NCBI GenBank assembly: GCA_047967505.1
Contig: CM106540.1
Reading direction: 5' to 3' (one strand)
Length of the DNA stretch: 64,000 nucleotides
Source: Dipteris shenzhenensis
Taxonomy: Eukaryota > Polypodiophyta > Polypodiopsida > Gleicheniales
Position numbers and translations under genes: made by a program. Below the pieces are notes generated by a model that saw only the letters and a list, made by a program, of their open reading frames with translations, was not told the origin of the DNA and ran no database searches. This document shows positions 55,901 through 58,967 of the stretch, in pieces (position 1 is the first letter of the stretch; each line of letters starts with the position of its first letter).

Positions 55901-58617
55901 GTATGTGATTGAACCAACCTCAGTAGAAAAAGAAAATGTCATAGATGATGGTTTTTCAAATCTCTCTCCTTCTGTGTAGAACTTTAATGGGGTGCTGGTT
56001 CCTGTTTTTCCCTAATATGACCCCATAGACTTGACTTTTCTTCATTTACTACATTCGAGAAAAGAGGGAAGAGAAAATTCTGACTTCACTATGCAGGAAC
56101 GAGTTACACCAAAGAGGAGTAAGCAACTGTGAATGGGGGAATATGGAAGGAGGGAAAACTATTCATAATAGTTTCTATTATCATTATCCTCACCTTTCCA
56201 GCCTTATATTTCCTGCCACGGTCACGGTTGCTGAACTGTTTTATTAACTTGTTTGCACTGCCTGTGTTGGCTGCTGATAAATGTGATGCTGCAGCAGAAG
56301 CAATCGTGTCACGTCTTCCATGTTGGACATAAAAGAAAAAGACTTTTAAGCTTTTCCAATACAATCCGGCTTTCACAAAGTTTTAGATAAATCTCTGACC
56401 GACATTTATGCAATGCACATCATACATAGACAGTACTTTTCCTTTGATAGACAATACTGCAACTAATAAGGGAAACCAAGGGATCGTTTCAACCTATGCT
56501 TCAAAAAAAAAATTGATAAGTACATTATCACAGCTTCCATATGTGCCATTTGTGAACATAATGAATACACTAAACTTGCACAAAACATAGGTTCAATACC
56601 AAGTCCATCAGGTCCAGGACTGCCCATGCCAATGTGTGGGAACTGGTCGCCTTTATATTTTGTGTGCTCCCTCTATAAAGAACAGGATAGTAAGTTCTCC
56701 AGTTCAAAAGCAGGACATCATAAGCTGGATCTAATTCATGTGACAAGTTCCATAAAGGGCACCACATCAACCATGGTTACCTGTTCACTTTGACGATGAT
56801 TCTGTTGCCAAATTTGTTCAGACTCAACAATCTGCAGCACATAGATCATTAAGGCATACAGACGAATGTGTAAAATGAAAGAAAACATACCTTCATAAGA
56901 CTAGAACACGTTCAATCTTACGAATTAACATTTTTAATAGAATAAGCAAAGGAACAAAGGAACAAAGAGAGTTTTGTAAGTGACTTTGGACAAAATTAAG
57001 AGAAAATGAGAAAATTTAAAAATAATAATAACTTGGTAAGCAAAGCTATGCTTATGTCCTCATCAGTGCCCAAGCATAAGCTGTCATTTGGGTTTTGAAA
57101 GATTCCAGAATCTCTTAAGTAAAAGAATGGCAACAAACAATTTTCTTTAATGTAGCTACAGATAATAATACATAATGTCAAAAGACTACAAGTGATTGAA
57201 GGAAGCAATGTTCACACACACTGTAGAGGGTAAATTCTTATAAAAGAAATACACAATGGAGTACTCCCAATTATCTATATTAAAAAATGTGAACGAAGGT
57301 GTACCTTTCCTGGTGAAAAGACACTACCACCTATGTTGCACATGGATGAAGTATTAAGCCCTCCACTGAAGTGCTTTGTCTTCTTCTTCTTCTTGCTCTT
57401 GAAAGGACTATCCACCCCATCAGCAAGCATATTTCTTGCAATCGCTCCACTTGATTCCGCATCGGTTGCTCTTCCTGATATTGAAGAGCCTTCAAGCAAG
57501 TTTGCCATATCCTCCTGTTGTGAATTAGTCTCACCACTAGATATATCTGACCTCGCAAGGTGGCCTGATGATCCAGATATCAGACCAAGGCTTGGAGCAG
57601 CTACTCCTGCAGCCTTCTGTCTTGCGGCAACTGTAGATGTACGCGCACGTTTTGTAGGAATACCCCTAGCATTCACATGATTTGAGGCAGACATTCCTGA
57701 ATTTCTTTTTCCAGTAACATGTGAAGAATGTCGTAAACCGCCAGCATCTGCATTAGAACGACCAAGTTACAAATAAAAGCCCTGATGTATGCAGTTACAC
57801 AGGTTAGACGAGTTCATTTTGGTGTGAATAGAGCCACGCATCTGTGACATCACAGCTTTGGCACAATCCATAATCGAGCACAGATATTGCAAACTTGTGT
57901 GAACTTCACGACTCTGAATATGACAGACCTGTTAGACACTGACCGTCATTAGCAAAAAAAGCTTGTCCAGAATCAGATATCCCTGCAGAATCTTCAGCGA
58001 CCTCAGCAGCTGCCTGCACCTCTGCATCTGCCAATACTGCTTCATTCTCCTGAAGTCTTTGCTCATACTCCTGCTACAAAAGAATTAATCAAATAACTCT
58101 CCATGTTAAGCAGCTCCAAAAACCAACTGTAGGTGAAAAGCTGCAGCTGACAGCAGGTAGCCACAGCCTGGAAAAAGTAAGTCCAACCCCCGAAGATGAC
58201 TAGGGGTAGTAAGCTCGCACACATACCCATTGTGATTCAATGGACTGGCGATAGACCTCCATCGCTCCATTAGGAACAGTATAGAACAGGTTTTCCTATC
58301 CATTGAGATGTTCAATCAGTCAGCCTTATAAACTAAAGTCACAATATCCATTCAGATTGTTAAGTAATCCAGGGTTAAACATTAGAAGCTTGATAAATAA
58401 TATACAAAAAGTCCATCATAAAGTCAACCTCCGGAAACTGGTCTTCCCAGAAATCAAACAGCCCAGCCTCTGAAACACGATCAGGAGTGGGAGGAGCTTC
58501 TGCTTGCATTACCAACTGGCATCCGAAGAGATTCTTCAGTAATCGAAGAGCATATTCCTGAACAGGAAGTGCTGTTTTCTTATTCATGATTGTCGGGTCC
58601 AGCTCCATTTTGTGAAC
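818..58617 (-). CDS. EAF1: EAF1-like NuA4 scaffold subunit, 13 internal exons, partial at both ends
   Basis: Plant EAF1 is the large VID21-type scaffold of the NuA4 histone acetyltransferase in the nucleus, with an N-terminal HSA domain and a central SANT/Myb domain. Seen here: about 590 codons in 13 minus-strand exons whose GT-AG borders and phases all join. In order they carry the conserved block KKTALPVQEYALRLLKN, then ENLFYTVPNGAM, GIPTKRARTS, a lysine run KKKKKTKH, NRDRGRK, a SANT domain (PWSPVEDQ, then NWELVSD, then GIFRKAKDCKDRYK), and a Gly/Met/Pro-rich tail. Order and spacing match my recollection of angiosperm EAF1 proteins. The HSA exons should lie beyond 58617 and the Gln-rich end below 818. 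Two introns exceed 26 kb. No coding exon carries a stop. The family call is confident; expression is not shown. Exon 6/7 borders are the least certain. Confidence 0.87.
1107..1146 (+). repeat. (CT)n microsatellite
   Basis: A pure run of about 20 TC units in the intron, just before the LINE C fragment. Confidence 0.95.
1290..1654 (+). pseudogene. LINE C reverse transcriptase, N-terminal part
   Basis: A plus-strand frame carries WSTTTIVPIHKAGDP and GNYRTLMIGHTLVKIYGSVL, the fingers region of a non-LTR reverse transcriptase, with a frameshift near 1540, then HSTLDHIFTLRAIIEEARSK. It stops at 1654 inside the sentence HQKVY and resumes at 20186 with CFVDFRKTFDTIPRS. The gene was therefore split by the insertion of LARD-1. 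No endonuclease is visible upstream, so the copy was probably already 5' truncated. Confidence 0.75.
1655..1952 (+). repeat. LARD-1 5' LTR
   Basis: It matches the LARD-2 LTRs along ATCATAG..AAAGAGTGTG, CCCATATGCACTAGGTGC, a TATAAGG box near 1795 and GATGAATGAATGAAA. The 3' border is approximate because a (CT)n expansion (about 1893-1931) and altered bases replace the usual end. Confidence 0.75.
2824..3078 (+). CDS. LARD-1 84-residue protein of unknown function
   Basis: The only sizeable frame of LARD-1. It starts MEPSPCGKDSSAPLASRDEQ, has a middle that looks helical (ALAHLGVRLVNKLLHQLDL, then STKENLDKLKNIC) and an acidic end, FLFEEVDDA. The same protein occurs in LARD-2 (24334-24589, minus strand) with a frameshift after NKLLHQ. 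I do not recognise a family and see no zinc knuckle or catalytic motif. Its size and helical, acidic character would suit a small accessory or Gag-like protein, but that is inference. The upstream frame stays open to 2752; this ATG was chosen because LARD-2 conserves it. Confidence 0.6.
   Translation: MEPSPCGKDSSAPLASRDEQHDKALAHLGVRLVNKLLHQLDLTTSTKENLDKLKNICATSTEPEQEASIAMLHDLFLFEEVDDA
3418..3448 (+). repeat. LARD-1 3' LTR, first 31 bp
   Basis: It follows the polypurine tract and starts TGTTGAATATATCATAG. It is cut at 3448 by LINE A; bases 3435-3448 (TCAAACAGTGTGTT) are repeated at 10570-10583 as the LINE A target duplication. Confidence 0.85.
3814..7946 (-). pseudogene. LINE A ORF2 (endonuclease, reverse transcriptase, zf-RVT)
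   Basis: It starts MNLHIISWNVNEFHSSG, an APE-type endonuclease start, followed by ILNIYAPT and SWIVGGDFNN (about 7500-7620). The reverse transcriptase follows at about 5700-6800: LICLIPKGGG, TGFVQDHSILDNI, LLDFEKAYDRVDW, QGCPLAPYLF and the catalytic YADDTAL. The 3' part (3814-4623) ends with HCLWSCSHAQTVW, a zf-RVT-like region. The frame changes several times. It would nick target DNA and copy element RNA in the nucleus; this copy is broken. Confidence 0.85.
7947..9830 (-). pseudogene. LINE A ORF1 (nucleic-acid-binding, DUF4283-like plus CCHC)
   Basis: The first part (about 9165-9818) reads YRVTLTEHQVSLVKQ, a DUF4283-like fold, and ends CLRCHGFGH, the start of a CCHC knuckle. A frameshift at about 9170 moves to a second frame that runs to about 7950 with proline-rich linkers (8700-8950) and a conserved tail. 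ORF1 proteins of plant L1 elements bind element RNA in the transposition particle. An ATG lies near 9830 in another frame, so the true start is uncertain. Confidence 0.7.
9850..10485 (-). other. LINE A C-rich 5' leader (G-rich on the plus strand)
   Basis: About 630 bp in which the plus strand is almost all purine with dozens of G runs of 3 to 9, and the minus (sense) strand is CCC/CTC-rich. The long Pro/Ser-rich frames in it are products of this composition. It precedes ORF1, so it is likely the element's 5' leader and internal promoter region. Confidence 0.7.
10584..10636 (+). repeat. LARD-1 3' LTR, second piece
   Basis: It continues the LTR with GATGTGTAGTACTAGG and is cut after 10636 by LINE B. 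Bases 10618-10636 are the left copy of the 19-bp LINE B target duplication. Confidence 0.85.
10855..11989 (-). pseudogene. LINE B ORF2 endonuclease part (inverted block)
   Basis: Minus-strand frames carry CFTYNVQSLCNVSKWRLFW, IVCLQEHNQHSKAG, ASIYASQTSAMR and FICGDFNNSPLPRD, an APE-type endonuclease, with a frameshift near 11560. The linker to about 10855 follows (SDHAPLWINLQLG). The reverse transcriptase that should follow lies in opposite orientation from about 13676. Confidence 0.82.
12298..13244 (-). pseudogene. LINE B ORF1 (DUF4283-like plus CCHC)
   Basis: It starts MASGSDVCTYARKERPAD at 13244. A frameshift lies near 12890. The second part reads PSRPMGNRNRFCILWDT and a complete zinc knuckle, CFACHKFGHLASEC (about 12470-12515), then a Lys/Arg-rich tail. 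This is the usual plant L1 ORF1 layout, an RNA-binding protein. Confidence 0.8.
13266..13662 (-). promoter_or_regulatory. LINE B 5' leader with GTAC array
   Basis: About 400 bp immediately before the ORF1 start contain 14 GTAC sites, most as CTGTACGG or TTGTACGG on the plus strand (CCGTACAG in element sense). Random sequence would hold one or two. The tract ends at the inversion junction, so it is the original 5' end of the element. GTAC is the core bound by plant SBP-box (SPL) factors, so a promoter role is possible; an RNA role is equally open. Confidence 0.7.
13676..14505 (+). pseudogene. LINE B ORF2 reverse transcriptase
   Basis: The plus frame carries IIKLVPKKHLCDHMSDWRPI, GFVPRRQIHDNISNAL, LILQVDITKAFDTVQWDF, RQGCPLSALFYAIATHP and AYADDSFFM (catalytic YADD), a complete L1-type palm region. 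It ends at a stop at 14503-14505 where the frame should go on. The frame upstream of about 13676 is leader sequence joined by the inversion. Confidence 0.88.
14506..15961 (+). pseudogene. LINE B ORF2 C-terminal part with zf-RVT
   Basis: Broken plus-strand frames continue ORF2 (thumb and connector), ending with KMPLKQRLFHWRCMTG, CLQCEAPSETVPHLLWHC (zf-RVT C-x2-C...H-x4-C) and WTIWNEHNLAYLGR, typical of the end of plant L1 ORF2. At least three frame breaks. Confidence 0.8.
16052..16309 (-). repeat. Copia-1 3' LTR
   Basis: 258 bp, TG..CA ends. It is preceded, in the minus sense, by a polypurine tract GGAGGGGGGTT at 16310-16320. It contains repeated CTTAGTCCTA-type units and three GTAC sites near 16140. 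The truncated 5' LTR (19927-19990) shares its first 64 bp. Confidence 0.8.
16560..17871 (-). pseudogene. Copia-1 pol remnant (pre-integrase, integrase start, RNase H)
   Basis: It reads HLWHERMGHLNYRALAKLYS (pre-integrase), CEGCLLGKMHRFPF, DVCGPMRTNAIGG and YKYLMTLIDDFTRYCWVYP (integrase), then after the deletion TRPDLQYAVSQLSRFLHMPS and YTDSQSALAIARNLVFHT (RNase H). Catalytic parts of integrase and reverse transcriptase are missing, so the element cannot move by itself. Confidence 0.82.
18136..18939 (-). CDS. Copia-1 gag
   Basis: From MAGNNQDLFGVLREDDKL at 18939: a UBN2-type gag with LDGTTYPMWSYLMKHIL, TAKDAWDKLASLYQ and YLRRQLQEVSMNEGDSM. The frame runs unbroken to about 18136. The zinc knuckle (CNYCRKPRHDISEC, about 18080-18122) continues in another frame. 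Gag forms the particle that packages element RNA. The upstream open frame to 19038 is leader. Confidence 0.78.
   Translation of the reverse strand: MAGNNQDLFGVLREDDKLDGTTYPMWSYLMKHILVAKHLWNIVSGVDLRPANATVVASSVGPSAGGTSPDASYSSTLAAVLPTREQSRWDARDANAHSCIALSCKRIIIPHIRSCRTAKDAWDKLASLYQIRNEACVAYLRRQLQEVSMNEGDSMDAYLTKVKDLMEQLANIDEVVPNSQLVSTTLNGLLDTYQGFSTTLRLVAMGNPDHYSFDQLVTLLLQEEQSRANRQAIIPDHAFASQQTGRGKASKPMGKPNSSHASKKYTR
19440..19926 (-). promoter_or_regulatory. Copia-1 leader GTAC array
   Basis: I count 32 GTAC sites in about 490 bp, where random sequence would hold about two. They come with A, T, C or G in front and often CGTAC or GTACGG. The array joins the surviving 64 bp of the 5' LTR at 19926 and runs toward gag. 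Part of the original LTR appears to have been lost or replaced here. Confidence 0.75.
19996..20185 (+). repeat. LARD-1 3' LTR, last piece
   Basis: 190 bp with TCATCATGGGACTTATCC, TATAAGGC, GATGAATGAATGAAAG, a short (CT)n run and the end GTTTCTAACA. With 3418-3448, 10584-10636 and 16043-16051 it rebuilds a 283-bp LTR. Confidence 0.88.
20186..21840 (+). pseudogene. LINE C reverse transcriptase, C-terminal part
   Basis: It resumes the gene cut at 1654: CFVDFRKTFDTIPRS, then (after a frameshift near 20385) SPTLFRLYNDQITSFIDRL and ILLYAEDIVHTSSSSEG, where the catalytic motif reads YAED instead of YADD. A weak thumb/connector region follows to about 21840 with many breaks. The CFVDFRKTFD style differs from the L1 type of LINE A, B and D; it recalls other non-LTR clades, which I cannot name firmly. 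Decay is heavy, in line with its being the oldest layer of this stack. Confidence 0.72.
21990..23711 (+). mobile_element. Copia-2, decayed Ty1/copia fragment
   Basis: A leader with an imperfect tandem repeat (about 22606-22660 and 22716-22770) precedes a gag start at 22766: MAESKLESKLSSWVFTQEDK, LDGSKYSFSTLMVKNVLAAK. Later come protease-like ATVSYFPSGSSKHIMSRNN (about 23260-23318) and, at the right edge, DFDLMGP, an integrase motif, exactly where LARD-2 begins. No LTRs are seen. The 5' limit is a guess. Confidence 0.6.
23712..25919 (-). mobile_element. LARD-2, reverse-oriented relative of LARD-1
   Basis: About 2.2 kb. Its 3' LTR is 23712-23995 (284 bp, ends TGTTAG..CCAACA), followed in the minus sense by the polypurine tract GAAGGGGG. 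The 5' LTR (25672-25919) lacks its last 17 or so bases and has a 16-bp deletion. Next to it lies a tRNA-Met-type primer-binding site, TGGTATCAGATACC (about 25658-25671). The internal region aligns with LARD-1, including the small protein frame. No target duplication, because the right end is broken. Confidence 0.82.
24334..24589 (-). pseudogene. LARD-2 copy of the 84-residue protein, frameshifted
   Basis: It starts MEPRPCGADSS, with RLVNKLLHQ in frame, then an extra A shifts the frame; the other frame continues LDLTTSAKENLDKLKNIYAT and SEEVDDA. Apart from this one base it would be collinear with the LARD-1 protein. Confidence 0.7.
26110..26450. repeat. R1 dispersed repeat, copy 2
   Basis: It shares long near-identical stretches with 59345-59650: GTTGAAAACCATAAACT, GACATCCCCACTAAC, CGCCCAACAGTGGGTG, CACACCCACACATACTTGAG, AGGTGAAGG.CAGACTCAGCC. 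No coding potential is seen. The family is not one I recognise; the sequence to about 26830 may belong to it. Confidence 0.65.
26451..27321. other. EAF1 intron; short tandem repeats only
   Basis: Contains two copies of GGAGTAGCACCC..CACTCTCCATGC (about 26937 and 26982) and two of ACATACATAGATG.. near 27130-27215. A GGTTCGAAGT at about 26755 resembles a Pol III B box but has no suitable A box. Nothing else recognised. Confidence 0.5.
27322..27407 (-). CDS. EAF1: EAF1 exon 12
   Basis: 86 bp. It starts IESQDQKQLVSEHPSHVV and ends GGPL plus two bases of a Thr codon. Acceptor GTGCAG, donor GTACAT. The next exon lies 26.3 kb away, at 818-1039, in the matching phase. Confidence 0.85.
27566..27667 (-). 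CDS. EAF1: EAF1 exon 11
   Basis: 102 bp, 34 codons, phase 0. It encodes HLEETLKTHMERILQFHQQL and HSRKVQ, matching the conserved helix after the SANT domain in plant EAF1. Acceptor AACCAG, donor GTTAAT. Confidence 0.88.
27792..27926 (-). CDS. EAF1: EAF1 exon 10, end of SANT domain
   Basis: 135 bp, 45 codons, phase 0. It starts GIFRKAKDCKDRYKMLTER, the third SANT helix, then a Gly/Asp/Ser-rich stretch ending GNQK. The first 46 bp and the acceptor are repeated just upstream (27979-28076) as part of a 98-bp tandem duplication, so a second acceptor competes for the same exon. Confidence 0.9.
27881..28076. repeat. 98-bp tandem duplication including the exon 10 start
   Basis: 27881-27978 and 27979-28076 are direct copies with two differences. 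Each contains the exon 10 acceptor and its first 46 coding bases. Copy 2 lies upstream in the transcript and lacks a donor. Confidence 0.93.
28077..28789. other. EAF1 intron; one imperfect tandem repeat
   Basis: About 28228-28317 and 28338-28420 are imperfect copies sharing CATG.(T)ACCATGGGTGTAG and TCCAAGAA..CC.TAGCATAC. No coding sequence seen. Confidence 0.55.
28790..30387 (-). repeat. Gypsy-1 3' LTR
   Basis: It begins TGGGCTCTCTAATC and ends CCCCCGTGACA on the plus strand. It aligns along its whole length with 34626-36203, apart from small indels such as an extra 20 bp or so near 29780. Confidence 0.88.
30682..33430 (-). pseudogene. Gypsy-1 pol: protease end, reverse transcriptase, RNase H, integrase end, chromodomain
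   Basis: Protease tail: MPLPECDALLRMPWM (about 33430). Reverse transcriptase 31980-32927: SPYCSPVLLVQKKDGSWRMY, IDLKSGYHQIRI and VGTFFDDIIVFSK with the catalytic Asp pair. RNase H: TDHQSLRYFLTQRKL and NVVADALSRK. The integrase core is missing; its C-terminus remains (YAYNNTVHTFTGKAPF, MRYYGPFQVSEKINEVAYRL). Last comes a chromodomain-like stretch, LVPEQILVHRDRKLKG and YLVKFQNYPSLDAKW, which in chromoviruses steers insertion to heterochromatin. A 67-bp tandem duplication lies at about 33157-33290. Confidence 0.85.
33460..34512 (-). pseudogene. Gypsy-1 gag
   Basis: The N-terminal frame (34147-34512) starts MVSTHEQESSTIPQRRRR and ends in two lysine/histidine repeats (KKKKKSTKHKH) made by a 33-bp tandem duplication near 34180-34245. 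The second frame (33460-33867) carries YKEFKDGGSHVKFDTYNGV and FLQQFDAAFLGG, a gag core. The zinc knuckle region is not recognised. Confidence 0.65.
34626..36203 (-). repeat. Gypsy-1 5' LTR
   Basis: It begins TGAAACCAGCCTCTAATC and ends CCCCCGTGACA on the plus strand. The differences from the 3' LTR are few percent, so the insertion is not ancient. Confidence 0.88.
36204..36446 (+). pseudogene. LINE D 5' leader (probable)
   Basis: C-rich sequence between Gypsy-1 and the hAT element. The 3' side of the hAT (40476 on) continues it after removal of the 8-bp duplication, and that segment leads into LINE D ORF1. A C-rich leader also precedes ORF1 in LINE A. No frame is claimed. Confidence 0.45.
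36447..40475 (+). mobile_element. hAT DNA transposon
   Basis: 4029 bp. Terminal inverted repeats start CATAGTTAC(T/A)ATCAAACG at both ends. The 8-bp target duplication is CTTGCCAC (36439-36446) and CTTGCCAA (40476-40483), one mismatch. Both ends hold many AAACGTTTG-type subterminal repeats. It carries one transposase gene with stops. It is inserted in LINE D. Confidence 0.88.
37473..39999 (+). pseudogene. hAT transposase (BED finger, DUF659, dimerisation domain)
   Basis: It starts MGRIKGAEWEYVEIEGDS. BED finger CKCVYCGHGYQGGPHRIRGH at about residues 28-50; DUF659-like part about 38090-38890 with VVMDNASNCVLAGDML and CTCHCLDLLFEDIG; hATC dimerisation motif about 39330-39590 (VKWWESFGAS, TFSLIHTNKRNRL, LVYVHTNLRL); acidic tail of Asp/Glu repeats (39840-39910). 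In-frame stops at 38124 (TGA) and 38433 (TAG); introns may explain the gaps near 38890-39000 and 39150-39270. The enzyme would cut and paste the element; this copy looks dead unless the stops are spliced out. Confidence 0.82.
40484..40850 (+). pseudogene. LINE D ORF1 start region
   Basis: Contains two copies of a 48-bp unit (GGCTG(G)CTGCCAGTCCCC..) near 40520-40605, then a weak frame ending VTAPSIMEYLESL at the Gypsy-2 insertion. The frame continues at 44968 with PEEILLETLDRGKF, so this is one gene cut by Gypsy-2. Confidence 0.6.
40851..44967 (-). mobile_element. Gypsy-2, chromovirus deletion derivative
   Basis: LTRs at 40851-41305 (455 bp) and 44523-44967, TG..CA ends, target duplication CCCTG/CCTTG. 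Minus strand: primer-binding site TTGGTATCAGAGC at about 44510-44522, then about 750 bp with no recognisable gag, then pol beginning inside the reverse transcriptase at about 43760. Gag, protease and the reverse transcriptase palm are deleted; RNase H, integrase and chromodomain remain. The polypurine tract GAGGAGGGAGGAT adjoins the 3' LTR. Confidence 0.87.
41670..43760 (-). pseudogene. Gypsy-2 pol: RNase H, integrase, chromodomain
   Basis: It begins in the reverse transcriptase connection (LRGLLGLASFYRRFIRHF), then RNase H (QPFIIEADASGRGIGAVL, TDHKTLRYFLSQSSL, IVADSLSR), integrase zinc finger (HIGLNKTYDKVKQSFYWKG, CKPCQQNR), catalytic core (DFITGLPVTSKGWNSIFVV, VSDRDAKFMGHFW), and after a frameshift near 42450 the rest of the core. 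The C-terminus has YYGPYKVLRKVGEVAYELEL and a chromodomain (IPEKILGFRDHVLRN, YLIKWRGLPDEESSWQP). The chromodomain frame itself (41670-42035) is open. Confidence 0.87.
44968..46190 (+). pseudogene. LINE D ORF1 end and ORF2 start, decayed
   Basis: It resumes LINE D after Gypsy-2: PEEILLETLDRGKFRQRI, then RFRRQCVRCRQMGHLGRAW, a CCHC-like knuckle whose last Cys is replaced, then a Ser/Pro/Gln-rich linker. The rest has many stops and a C10-13 run near 45938-45952. Copia-3 interrupts it at 46190. It resumes at 52406 with the endonuclease. Confidence 0.65.
46191..46394 (+). repeat. Copia-3 5' LTR
   Basis: 204 bp, TGTTGGGGTAAAGG to ATCCTTCA. It contains a 26-bp perfect palindrome at 46238-46263 (half-site CTATGACTGTCTT). 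The 3' copy repeats it at 52249-52274. Confidence 0.92.
46661..46910 (+). promoter_or_regulatory. Copia-3 leader GTAC array
   Basis: Eleven GTAC sites in about 100 bp (46661-46762), mainly as CCGTACATC and TGTACGG, then five more near 46877-46910 (GGTACAGCAAGTACGAAAG). They lie downstream of the primer-binding site, so they are in the transcribed leader. Copia-4 keeps the array at 60521-60614 with different spacing. Confidence 0.78.
46911..48060 (+). other. Copia-3 untranslated leader
   Basis: About 1.1 kb without a long frame, shared with Copia-4 at about 60770-61830. It is T-rich with repeated TTTTGCAG- and GAGGTG-type words. Such a long leader is unusual for copia elements; I see no conserved protein in it. 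Confidence 0.6.
48061..49626 (+). CDS. Copia-3 gag, protease and start of integrase
   Basis: It starts MASGGSDSSILNIKKLEGAH at 48061, the first ATG in a long open frame. UBN2-type gag (residues 1-200: YALWAEQCLNVLLLKK, LWQRLEELYAQKSSASK), zinc knuckle CFYCGKKGHVKSKC (about residue 238), protease WLLDLGASFHVTPHREWF, where the usual D-S/T-G reads DLG, pre-integrase LWHSRLRHMSVKGMQELS and the integrase zinc site CDHCIFGK. A run of five G at 49616-49620 has one base too many; removing the shift, integrase continues in the next frame. Confidence 0.88.
49618..52140 (+). pseudogene. Copia-3 integrase, reverse transcriptase and RNase H
   Basis: Integrase core in the second frame: YFITFIDDATRKVWVSFLKH, SDNGGEYVSHAF, NGASERMNRTIQ. 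At about 49988 a small deletion puts the frame back (KVPEEVWSGKPPSYKHLRVF). Reverse transcriptase from about 50570: NDTWDLVQLPAGRKVLPCKW, DVKTAFLHGDLHDEIYMSQP, LYGLKQAPREWYKKF and catalytic YVDDMLIAS. RNase H: FTDSDYAGNADNRKSTTGYI, CDSQSAIMLAKNPVFHQKTK. The frame from 49915 to 52140 is unbroken. It copies and integrates element DNA; the two integrase lesions probably disable this copy. Confidence 0.9.
52213..52405 (+). repeat. Copia-3 3' LTR, 5' end missing
   Basis: It matches the 5' LTR from AGGCACATTGCC onward with about one difference (TCTCAATCTC for TCTCACTCTC). The first 11 or so bases (TGTTGGGGTAA) are absent; pyrimidine-rich sequence precedes it where a polypurine tract would be expected. 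Confidence 0.85.
52406..53034 (+). pseudogene. LINE D endonuclease and reverse transcriptase start
   Basis: It reads WIDLRMGTSRIGILNMYAPT, then (frameshift) FWRQLTKSLLNIDSWIVG.DFNKLE, aligning with the LINE A endonuclease, and later GWICLIPKGGDRSS, the start of the reverse transcriptase. Many small lesions. Confidence 0.75.
53035..53437 (-). mobile_element. LINE E, 3' fragment of an L1-type element
   Basis: A T-run at the left edge, then a minus-strand frame (53183-53437) with GTLTCGIIDWATGSTATIER and AVPAEVFYIFTLRGIHWLYS, resembling the very end of LINE A ORF2. It interrupts LINE D, which resumes at about 53440. No clear target duplication. Confidence 0.55.
53438..54200 (+). pseudogene. LINE D reverse transcriptase, later part
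   Basis: Fragments such as RALVPNQVLLASSWGFHKG and CTEQLRHLVHNF align with the LINE A segment RALVVNQVLLATAWYVAS. It is decayed to about 54200. Traces of a similar element may continue to about 54900. Confidence 0.6.
54201..55280. other. EAF1 intron next to exon 9; no gene seen
   Basis: Only short frames. A weak LINE-like trace at 54670-54895. From about 54900 to 55280 the sequence is AT-rich and looks like native intron. Confidence 0.5.
55281..55361 (-). CDS. EAF1: EAF1 exon 9, SANT helix 1-2
   Basis: 81 bp, 27 codons, phase 0. It encodes AILGLVYDLGSNWELVSDIL, containing the second SANT tryptophan. The donor GTATTA opens an intron of about 27.4 kb before the third SANT helix is reached. 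Confidence 0.9.
55554..55607 (-). CDS. EAF1: EAF1 exon 8, start of SANT domain
   Basis: 54 bp, 18 codons, phase 0. It ends GIPWSPVEDQ, which holds the first conserved tryptophan and the acidic start of SANT helix 1. Acceptor TTGCAG, donor GTTTGC. Confidence 0.88.
56194..56314 (-). CDS. EAF1: EAF1 exon 7, NRDRGRK motif
   Basis: 121 bp. It carries ANKLIKQFSNRDRGRKYK, matching the short basic motif just before the SANT domain in plant EAF1. The donor GTGAGG is strong. The acceptor was placed at GGAAG/ACGTGAC by phase, so the first two residues are uncertain. Confidence 0.8.
56587..56672 (-). CDS. EAF1: EAF1 exon 6
   Basis: 86 bp, starting REHTKYKGDQ and ending two bases into a codon. The acceptor TTATAG is clear. 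The donor was chosen (GTTTTG) because it gives the phase needed by exon 7; an alternative GTATTG donor at about 56598 would break the frame. Confidence 0.6.
56781..56831 (-). CDS. EAF1: EAF1 exon 5
   Basis: 51 bp, 17 codons, phase 0, acceptor CTGCAG and donor GTAACC. It encodes IVESEQIWQQNHRQSEQ, matching a Gln-rich link that follows the lysine run in other plant EAF1 proteins. Confidence 0.72.
57305..57747 (-). CDS. EAF1: EAF1 exon 4, nuclear-localisation-like region
   Basis: 443 bp, the longest exon here. It carries the conserved GIPTKRARTS motif near codon 30, a Ser/Gly-rich linker with SSGETNSQQED, and the basic run KKKKKTKH, which could act as a nuclear localisation signal. It ends SPGK before donor GTACAC. 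Confidence 0.88.
57944..58073 (-). CDS. EAF1: EAF1 exon 3
   Basis: 130 bp. It starts QEYEQRLQEN after acceptor TTTGTAG and is rich in Glu and Ala; it ends one base into a codon at donor GTCAGT. The phase fits exon 4. The segment is poorly conserved, so the call rests on position, splice sites and frame. Confidence 0.75.
58227..58295 (-). CDS. EAF1: EAF1 exon 2
   Basis: 69 bp, 23 codons, phase 0. It starts ENLFYTVPNGAMEVYRQSIE, continuing directly from exon 1, and ends in TGG before donor GTATGT. It is one of the best conserved stretches of plant EAF1. Confidence 0.87.
58429..58617 (-). CDS. EAF1: EAF1 exon 1 of those visible
   Basis: 189 bp, phase 0 at both ends, acceptor GAGCAG and donor GAG/GTTGAC. 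It encodes VHKMELDPT, the conserved block TALPVQEYALRLLKN and PPTPDRVSEAG, ending EDQFPE. This is the plant EAF1 segment between the HSA and SANT domains. Confidence 0.85.
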
Positions 58618-58926
58618 CTGCTCCCAAAGCTAGCTCAAAAGTTAGTCCTTACTAAAAGCTTATCGGCACAGAGAAAACCTGAAGTGCTGCTCAATTCTAC
58701 AGAAAAGGTAATTTCTACGCAATAAAAGGTAGTTTACAAAGAGCCTTTACACAACTTGAAGTGCCTAATAACAAACCAACACCACTGCATATTTCAGAAT
58801 CACCCTATCCAACAAAGTTGATCAATTTCTGTGTGTATTTACATGTGTGTGCACAAGTGAGTGCACACACATGTACATGCACACACAATATCTTATATAG
58901 ATAGATAAAGAGAAGAAGAGGGGGGG

Positions 58927-58967
<41 letters not shown>

